Part shown: positions 8,044-13,762 of the stretch, piece after piece
How the letters are laid out: each line of letters starts with the position of its first letter
Numbering within the stretch: position 1 is the first letter of the stretch
Assembly: GCA_027083355.1 (NCBI GenBank)
Contig: JALWOY010000009.1
Span: forward strand, 1 to 32,033
Direction of reading: 5' to 3'
Origin: Phycisphaerales bacterium
GTDB lineage: Bacteria > Planctomycetota > Phycisphaerae > Phycisphaerales > UBA1924
Length of the DNA stretch: 32,033 bases
Program-made: the position numbers and the translations under genes
The notes under the pieces: model-generated
What the model saw: the letters and a program-made list of their open reading frames with translations, nothing else
Databases searched by the model: none
Told to the model about the DNA's origin: nothing

Positions 8044-8049
8044 AGTGTA
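8044..8049 (-). promoter_or_regulatory. -10-like box TACACT, 8 bases before the small gene
   Basis: On the minus strand TACACT ends 8 bases before ATG 8035, and no ribosome binding site lies between them. This spacing fits a leaderless transcript beginning at or next to the start codon. No convincing -35 was seen. Confidence 0.35.
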
Positions 8050-8212
8050 CCCGACGCGCCGACGTCCGAAAAGGGGCTTGGTGACAGGCTCGAATCGGGG
8101 TGCCGCTGGCCCGGGATCCGATTATGCCGCGCACGCCGTCGGTGAATCGGTCGCGTCAAACGCCATCCATTGGTCTTCGATCGATCCGAATGGGATCTTT
8201 CTCCGTAGAGGT

Positions 8213-8230
8213 ATGCGGGACCCCCCGCAT
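8213..8230 (+). promoter_or_regulatory. Perfect 7-base inverted repeat upstream of the PEP-CTERM-like gene
   Basis: ATGCGGG (8213-8219) and CCCGCAT (8224-8230) are separated by ACCC. The hairpin lies about 45 bases before the start at 8276. It could be an operator or a 5' leader hairpin. It is too far from the preceding gene to be an obvious terminator and has no T-run. Confidence 0.3.
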
Positions 8231-8275
8231 CAGCGGACCGGCGACGTGACAGAGTCGCAGATCGGAGGGCGCCAT

Positions 8276-9541
8276 ATGTTCCGGCCCAGTTCCTTGGCGA
8301 CAATCCTGTGTGCCAGCACCATCCTGAGCGCATCCGTCCACGCCGATGATCTCCTCCGGCTCTGGGGCATCGACGCCGACGACGCCCAGCTCTTCGCCAT
8401 CGACGACGTGAACAACCCACAGGCGACGTTCAGCGATCTCGGCCCGATCTATACAGACACCGGTGTGTCCGCCGAGCCGATCACGGGAGAGATCCGGGCG
8501 TTCACCGTTGTCAACACGTTCGATGCTTACGCCGTCGTCAATGGTGATGTCGGCGACAAGCCCGGCCCCGTGCTTATCCACATCGATTTGGAACAGGTCG
8601 AGGTCGGCGTCCCGGTCGTCGCCGAGGTGATCGGTTCGATCGCCGACGCCGGGTGGAACAAGGCGTGGACCATCACCGGCATCGCGGGTGATCCGCTCTA
8701 CAACGTGATGTATGTCCTGTCCGCTGATGACAACCCCGAGACCAACGACCGCCTCACGCGCATCCACGCCGACAACAAACGCAGAATCCACGCCGAACCG
8801 ATCGGCGAGATCGCGTGGCAGCGGGGCGGCGTGCGCATGGGTTCGGACATCAGCCTGGGGCCCGCGGGGTTGCTGCTCGTCGCCGACGAAGCGCAGGGAC
8901 GCGTCGTCATGGTCGAGCCCGAGACCGGCGCCATCCGGGGCGTGCGGCTCGAGGGTGTCCGCGTCGACACCGACACCGCCCGCTACGCCGGTATCGCATG
9001 GGACGGCTACAACGACCGCACCGCGCTGTTCGACCGGAACACGGGCATGCTCGTCGTCGACGACCGCACGCACAACTCGATCTCCGCGTTCGAGCTCACC
9101 TCGGCCGGTGTCACCAACGCCGAAGGGCTCGAATTCGTCTTCCGTCCCACGCCCCCCGGCGAGGGCGGCGGCGCGGCGTCGAGCAACATGCGGCACGTCA
9201 ACAACATGCCGCGGAACCAGGACTACGGCTCGCACGCACGGATCAGGCCGAACCCCTCGGGCGGCGGCGGGGGTTCAAGCCCGATCGATCTGGCGGATCT
9301 GCTCAACAACCCGAACGACGATGCGGCGGATGATCCGACGTCCGACACCGCCGACGATCTGCCGGATGATCCGTTCAACGACCCGGCCGACAATCCAGCC
9401 GATGATCCGCCGGGTGACGATCCCGGCGACGACCCGGCCGACAACCCGGTGGTGCCGGCGCCCGGCGCGATCTCGGTGCTGGGTCTGGGTGCTGTTGCCG
9501 GTTCGCGACGCCGCCGGAGACGGTGCACACGAGACGGCTGA
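8276..9541 (+). CDS. Exported protein with PEP-CTERM-like sorting tail
   Basis: This 421-residue protein has a signal peptide of about 23 residues (FRPSSLATILCAS, likely cleavage after SVHA). The main domain (about 24-310) contains repeated strands such as LLRLWGIDADDAQLFAIDD and GLLLVADEAQGRVVMVEPET, which suggests a beta-propeller-like fold. An Asp/Pro-rich linker of about 50 residues (340-392) repeats DDP and DPAD units and could bind calcium. The end has VPAPGAISVLGLGAVAGS (393-410), a short hydrophobic helix, then six Arg, matching the layout of PEP-CTERM signals that exosortase systems process. The usual VPEP is VPAP here. The ATG at 8276 has GGAGGG at about 8264-8269, and the long in-frame extension upstream overlaps the divergent small gene and is rejected. 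No exosortase gene is in the window. The molecular function of the main domain is unknown. Confidence 0.82.
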   Translation: MFRPSSLATILCASTILSASVHADDLLRLWGIDADDAQLFAIDDVNNPQATFSDLGPIYTDTGVSAEPITGEIRAFTVVNTFDAYAVVNGDVGDKPGPVLIHIDLEQVEVGVPVVAEVIGSIADAGWNKAWTITGIAGDPLYNVMYVLSADDNPETNDRLTRIHADNKRRIHAEPIGEIAWQRGGVRMGSDISLGPAGLLLVADEAQGRVVMVEPETGAIRGVRLEGVRVDTDTARYAGIAWDGYNDRTALFDRNTGMLVVDDRTHNSISAFELTSAGVTNAEGLEFVFRPTPPGEGGGAASSNMRHVNNMPRNQDYGSHARIRPNPSGGGGGSSPIDLADLLNNPNDDAADDPTSDTADDLPDDPFNDPADNPADDPPGDDPGDDPADNPVVPAPGAISVLGLGAVAGSRRRRRRCTRDG

Positions 9542-9560
9542 ACCCCGGATCAGTCCGGAT

Positions 9561-9590
9561 CGAACGAGCCGCGACCGTCAGGGAGCGGTT
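9561..9590 (+). repeat. Dispersed palindromic repeat, copy A
   Basis: This 30-base stretch begins CGAACGAGCCGCGA and ends AGGGAGCGGTT. It matches the complement of 26526-26554 at nearly every position. A short CCGC/GCGG stem followed by TTTTCTT may also terminate the gene that ends at 9541. Confidence 0.65.
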
Positions 9591-9649
9591 TTCTTGAAGC
9601 ACCCCATGACGAACCACCACAACCCTGGTCCGATTCGCCTTCCGTAAGA

Positions 9650-9664
9650 AACCCGATCCGGGTT
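9650..9664 (-). terminator. Hairpin downstream of the EEP-family gene
   Basis: AACCCG and CGGGTT form a 6-base stem with a 3-base loop. On the minus strand it lies just after the stop at 9674 and is followed by TCTT, a weak T-tract. It may act as an intrinsic terminator between convergent genes. Confidence 0.4.
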
Positions 9665-9673
9665 CCGTCCCGC

Positions 9674-11029
9674 TCAGGGGCACCCCGCGCTGAACGCCGT
9701 GACAAACGCCCCGATGTCCTGCAGATCGAACACCCCGAACGGCTCGGCGATATCCGCGATCGGGTTCTGGCTGATGAACCCGATCGTGAACGCGTTGATG
9801 TCCTGGAGGTCGAGCACGCCGAACGGTTCGGAAAGATCCGCCGCGTTGCAGGGCCCGGACTGCGCCGCGTTCAACTGGAAATCGACGAAGACCGGCCTGT
9901 GGTCCGATGCGAACGAAGACGTGACCGTCGGCGCGGGGTACGGGAACGTCCGCACGGGCGCGGGCAGCTGGTCCACGCCCGGCACCGAAGACGATTCGAA
10001 GATCACCTGCCGCACGACGTTGCTCACGATGCTGTCCTGCCAGGCGATGTAGTCGAGTTTCGAGCCGCCGCGCGAATCGCCCGACCCCGAGAAGAAATCG
10101 ACCGCGTTGTCGTAGACCGCGTCGGACCTGTCGCGGTCGGTCCCGTCGGTCCCGCCCGTGTTCTGAGCGCGGACCATCCATTCCGCGGGTCCCTTGCGGC
10201 CGTTGCTCTGCTCGTCCTCGTTCCAGTCTCCGCCCCAGATGACGGGCGTGTTCGCGGGGAGAATCGTCACGGGGTTCGGGAAGATCATCGCCCCGTTGGG
10301 GTTCGGCGTGCCGGTCCCCGCGCCGTTGAACAGATAATCGACGTAGTACGCCACCCGCTGGCTCTCGGCGAGCCGCTGGGCCTTGTCGTCCGACCCGCTG
10401 CCGGCCTTGAGGTGCCCGTTGCCCACGACCAGATCGCCGTCGTATGTCCCGTCCGGCAGGTCGATCTCGGCGAACTGATACCCCCGGATGACGTTGCCCG
10501 TCGTGGCGTACGCGTCGTCGATCACGAGGAAGTTGCTCTCCGTGGCGGAACCGTCGCCATTGAGATCGGCGAACGGGAATCTCGACAGGATCACGTTGCG
10601 GTTGAAACTGTCGCTGACCTCGCAGACGAACACGTTCGGCAGGTCATACCCCGGCGCGTACTTCTGCACGTACGACGTCACCGACCCGCCCATGAAAGGG
10701 TCGGACCCGCCATGGAAGAACAGATCGAATACGGTCTCGAGCTCCGAGACCGAATCGACGCACCCGAAGCACCCGTTGTCGGCCGTTTCCTGCAGAATCA
10801 GGATGTCCGGCTGCAGCCCCGCGACGATCCGCACGAGGGCATTCCAACTGTTGATCGAATCCGTCTTGATCGCCTCGGTCCGGATCCCGTCCTGCACGTT
10901 CCACGTCATCACGCGGATGTCGTCGGGGTCCGACTTGCCCCACATCCCGTTGTTCGGGTCCCACTGGGCGTCGGCGAACGGGGCGGCGAAAACAAGCGGG
11001 CAGGCCAGCAGTGCGGCACGTTTGAGCAT
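9674..11029 (-). CDS. Exported endonuclease/exonuclease/phosphatase-family protein with dockerin-like tail
   Basis: The 451-residue product has a signal peptide (LKRAALLACPLVFAAPFADA, cleavage near residue 20-22). The catalytic domain (about 38-387) has the motifs of the EEP superfamily (DNase I, exonuclease III, sphingomyelinase type). These are TWNVQDG with Asn44, LQETAD with Glu81, GNGHLKAG with His206, GGDWNED with Asp268 and Asn270, and SDHRPV with Asp376-His377. It should be a metal-dependent phosphodiesterase acting outside the cytoplasm on nucleic acid or a phospholipid head group; the substrate cannot be told. The C-terminus (394-451) is a dockerin-like domain ending in GCP. Both of its calcium loops carry the variant EPFGVLDLQD or EPFGVFDLQD instead of an Asp-Gly loop. 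ATG 11029 has GGAG upstream (CGGAGAATCGCC). A related dockerin-tailed gene lies upstream on the same strand. Confidence 0.9.
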   Translation of the reverse strand: MLKRAALLACPLVFAAPFADAQWDPNNGMWGKSDPDDIRVMTWNVQDGIRTEAIKTDSINSWNALVRIVAGLQPDILILQETADNGCFGCVDSVSELETVFDLFFHGGSDPFMGGSVTSYVQKYAPGYDLPNVFVCEVSDSFNRNVILSRFPFADLNGDGSATESNFLVIDDAYATTGNVIRGYQFAEIDLPDGTYDGDLVVGNGHLKAGSGSDDKAQRLAESQRVAYYVDYLFNGAGTGTPNPNGAMIFPNPVTILPANTPVIWGGDWNEDEQSNGRKGPAEWMVRAQNTGGTDGTDRDRSDAVYDNAVDFFSGSGDSRGGSKLDYIAWQDSIVSNVVRQVIFESSSVPGVDQLPAPVRTFPYPAPTVTSSFASDHRPVFVDFQLNAAQSGPCNAADLSEPFGVLDLQDINAFTIGFISQNPIADIAEPFGVFDLQDIGAFVTAFSAGCP

Positions 11030-11072
11030 GGCGATTCTCCGTCGGGAAAACACCGGAAACGGTGAATGAAGA

Positions 11073-11100
11073 AGCGCCCGGACCTTCCGACCCGGGCGCT
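11073..11100 (-). terminator. Intrinsic terminator after the dockerin-tailed gene
   Basis: On the minus strand a 9-base perfect stem (AGCGCCCGG/CCGGGCGCT) with a 10-base loop is followed by TCTTCATTC. It lies about 50 bases after the stop at 11152 and about 45 bases before the start at 11029, so it probably separates the two genes transcriptionally. Confidence 0.6.
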
Positions 11101-11151
11101 CAGGGTTCGGCACAGACCAATCCGGCTGTCACCGCCGGACGGTTTCATGCA

Positions 11152-13308
11152 TTACGGGCAACCGGCGAGGAAGTTGTTCACGAACGCGCTGATGTCCGAG
11201 AGGTCGAAGATGCCGTCGCCGTTGATGTCCGCGACCGGGTCGGCCGACAGGAACCCGCTGACGAACGCGCTGATATCGCTCAGATCGAGCACGCCGAACG
11301 GCTCGGCGATGTCGGCCGGGTTGCAACCCTGCGGGCCTTCGACGTAGTACCCGACGTAGAGCAGGGCGTTGTAGGCCTGGTCCGGGCTCGCCGGGTCGTT
11401 GCCGGCCCCGGTCGGGTCCTCATAGACATCGTCGCCGTTGACGTCATAGACGATGTTCGCGCTGAGCACCACACCGCCGTTGGTGATCGGGTCGGCGTTG
11501 TCCACGCCGGTCAGATCGGTGTCGTCCCAGCCCCAGGTGCGGGCGTTGTTGTGGTCCATCGCGCCGGGGGAGAGCACGCCGGAACCGTTGCTGTTGGCGA
11601 CCAGCTGCATGAACTGGATCTGCCAGCGGGTGCCGGAGTTCATCCCGAAGAACGTCCGCCCGAGTTCGAGCACCAGCTCGAGCTCGTAGCCGTACGAGGG
11701 CGTCGAGCCGGGCATCTCCTTGAGCACGCCGCGGACGAGCACCGTGTCGAAGTCGATGAACGGGTCGCCCGTGTCCGGATCGATCTTGTCGAGGGCGGCC
11801 GAGGCGAGGAACCAGGCGTTGCCGGCACCGTCGAAGGTCGGGCTGGACATCGACGGACCGAGCAGGCCCGAGGTCGGGAACGCGGTCTGGAAGTTGACGA
11901 GGTGCCCGATGGGCGTCCCGCCGGGACCGTCGAGGATGTCCTTGCCGTTGCCGAGCGGGTCGACCCAGGCAAGGACCGCCCATTCCGGGTTCTCCCCGTT
12001 GGGCCCGAAACGGACGACGACGTTCTGCATGTCGAGGTCGAACGAGAGGCCGAAGGCGCTGATGGTGGCACCGGCGTAGTTGTTGCCGGCGCTGTCCTGC
12101 CCGAGGCCGACGAGCCCCCCGCCCGAGCGGAAGCCCGTGATGCCCAGGTACTGCGAATACTCGGACAGCGCGCCGTACGTCTTGGTGAACCCGTCGACCG
12201 CGTCGGTCACGGTCAGCGGGGTCTCGAAGCTGTGCGCTTCGGTGACGTTGCCGGCCGCGTCGGTCGACCAGACGTTCAGCGTGCGCGTCGCGTTCGCCTG
12301 ATCCTTCGCGAGCACGCCCGAGGTGGCGACGCCGGTGCCGAAGAGACTCCGCGTCGTGGTGCCCACGGAACCGCGATGGTCACCCGGGGTGTACCCCAGC
12401 GTCACCTCGGCGCCGAAATGGGTGCTGTCGGCCGTCAGCGGGGCCGCCGCGCCGCGGACAAACTGCGAGTTGAAGTTCGCGCCGGCGATCAGGCCGTTGC
12501 CGCCCGCCACCGCGGCGGGGATGTTCGAAGGCGCCGGGTGCGGGGTCGTCGAGGAGACCAGCAGGTGATCGGTCGCGTCGGCGCCGCCCGAGCCGTCGAT
12601 CGTGTTGACCGCCCCGGTGCGGTCCTGCATCCGGGTGCGGTACCAGTTGTTGTTCGTTTGCGGTGAAACGGTCCCACCGGCGAGGAACCCGTCGCCACGG
12701 TAGTACGTATTGCCGCTGGCGTCGGTCGAGCCGTAGGCGAGCGAACCGGACGACCCGGTCCCCGCGGTGTCGAAGGTGCCGGCGGCCTCGACACGCGTCA
12801 CATAAAGACGGTTCGGATCAGCCGGGTCATAGTTGACGATCGCACCGGAGATCAGATCGCCGCTGAACGTGTTGATGTTGGCGCTCGAGGCGAAGCCCAC
12901 CGCGAACTGGCTGCCCGTCGCCACCGGGGGGGTGATCATCGTCGGGGCGGTGTTGGCATCGGGGTTCACGCCGACGCCCGGGGCCTCGGTCCACAGCCCG
13001 TACGCCTGCGAAGCGAACGGCACATCGTGCAGGACCTCGTCCGAGATCCCGTTGGCCGACATCAGGTTATTGAAGAACACCGGATCGGTCCGCGGCGTCT
13101 TCACCAGCGGGGCGATGCCGAAGGTCGTGCCCCACGACGTCCCGAAGGGCGTCAGATCGACCACATAGGGCAGGATCTGCTGGGCGGGGTCGATCGGGTT
13201 GATCGCGTCACCCGGAAGACCCGGGGCCGAGCCCGTGCTGTCCTGAGCCATCAGGGGGGCAACGGTGCCGGCAAGAGCGAACAGGGCGAGCACATGGTGC
13301 TTGGACAT
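11152..13308 (-). CDS. Large exported protein with GC-type dockerin-like tail
   Basis: This 718-residue protein starts with a signal peptide (SKHHVLALFALAGTVAPLMA, cleavage near residue 20). The body is rich in Gly, Asn, Thr and Asp, with stretches such as VVVRFGPNGENPEWAVLAWV and DPDTGDPFIDFDTVLVRG. It has no motif I can tie to an enzyme, and a beta-rich surface protein is likely. The C-terminus (about 662-718) is a dockerin-like domain with two repeats. The first loop is the variant AEPFGVLDLSD and the second a canonical NGDGIFDLSD, and the protein ends AGCP. This tail probably anchors or assembles exported proteins, but no cohesin partner is visible. ATG 13308 is chosen over ATG 13314 because AAGGAG is well spaced for the inner Met. 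A 450-base, AT-richer region precedes it, with a candidate promoter at 13468-13495. Confidence 0.85.
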   Translation of the reverse strand: MSKHHVLALFALAGTVAPLMAQDSTGSAPGLPGDAINPIDPAQQILPYVVDLTPFGTSWGTTFGIAPLVKTPRTDPVFFNNLMSANGISDEVLHDVPFASQAYGLWTEAPGVGVNPDANTAPTMITPPVATGSQFAVGFASSANINTFSGDLISGAIVNYDPADPNRLYVTRVEAAGTFDTAGTGSSGSLAYGSTDASGNTYYRGDGFLAGGTVSPQTNNNWYRTRMQDRTGAVNTIDGSGGADATDHLLVSSTTPHPAPSNIPAAVAGGNGLIAGANFNSQFVRGAAAPLTADSTHFGAEVTLGYTPGDHRGSVGTTTRSLFGTGVATSGVLAKDQANATRTLNVWSTDAAGNVTEAHSFETPLTVTDAVDGFTKTYGALSEYSQYLGITGFRSGGGLVGLGQDSAGNNYAGATISAFGLSFDLDMQNVVVRFGPNGENPEWAVLAWVDPLGNGKDILDGPGGTPIGHLVNFQTAFPTSGLLGPSMSSPTFDGAGNAWFLASAALDKIDPDTGDPFIDFDTVLVRGVLKEMPGSTPSYGYELELVLELGRTFFGMNSGTRWQIQFMQLVANSNGSGVLSPGAMDHNNARTWGWDDTDLTGVDNADPITNGGVVLSANIVYDVNGDDVYEDPTGAGNDPASPDQAYNALLYVGYYVEGPQGCNPADIAEPFGVLDLSDISAFVSGFLSADPVADINGDGIFDLSDISAFVNNFLAGCP

Positions 13309-13467
13309 CCTCATATCTCCTTCAGGTGAATAAACACTTCGGCTGGGCTGCGGCACCGGTATCGTGATGAGCCGACAACTTCGTCGGCCGGGTCCGGGCC
13401 TCTCTGCAATCTCCTCTGTGCATCACAATCACGAACATCGACCGTGAGGCAACGACTCCAACCCCCC

Positions 13468-13495
13468 ATACTAAGCGGTTGCCAGATTCGAGCAA
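13468..13495 (-). promoter_or_regulatory. Candidate sigma-70-like promoter for the dockerin gene
   Basis: On the minus strand TTGCTC (13495-13490) and TAGTAT (13473-13468) are separated by 16 bases. It would give a leader of about 150 bases before ATG 13308. Confidence 0.4.
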
Positions 13496-13566
13496 GTCTG
13501 AATCTGCGATCTTCACACAATCCCAACCTCGATCACCGAGTAAACCCTGTGATTACACAAACAAAA

Positions 13567-13583
13567 ACCGTTTAGCAAACGGT
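13567..13583 (-). promoter_or_regulatory. Palindrome ACCGTTT/AAACGGT with adjoining T-tract
   Basis: A perfect 7-base stem with a 3-base loop is followed on the minus strand by TTTTGTTTGTG, the layout of an intrinsic terminator. No minus-strand gene ends here, so it may block read-through into the dockerin promoter or serve as an operator. Confidence 0.35.
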
Positions 13584-13762
13584 GCCTTCCGTCCGGATAT
13601 CAAGTTCGTCCGAAATGTCACCAGCAAAATGGGGTGAGCTTCCGATGTATCTCTGCTATGGTGGCCGCACGAGAGAGATGTACGCAAATCGTTGAGCCGT
13701 GGGGGATTTGGATCTCTCGAAATCCCGAAACGCCTTCAGATTCGCACTGAGGAGAGAGATTG

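Larger units (their letters stand above)
13309..13762. other. AT-richer divergent control region between dockerin gene and S8 protease
   Basis: This 454-base gap has no gene I can support. It is clearly less GC-rich than its surroundings between about 13490 and 13680. It holds a candidate minus-strand promoter, a 7-base palindrome with a T-rich side (13567-13583), and a small leader hairpin (GCCGAC/GTCGGC, 13371-13388) in the probable 5' leader of the dockerin gene. On the plus strand GTGAGC (13634-13639), 17 bases and TATGGT (13657-13662) form a weak promoter candidate for the protease. Confidence 0.55.

Noticed and set aside
9899-12666. Two long plus-strand frames opposite the EEP-family and dockerin-tailed genes
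   Set aside because: The minus-strand products have signal peptides, catalytic motifs and dockerin tails; the plus frames have none and cross an intergenic terminator.
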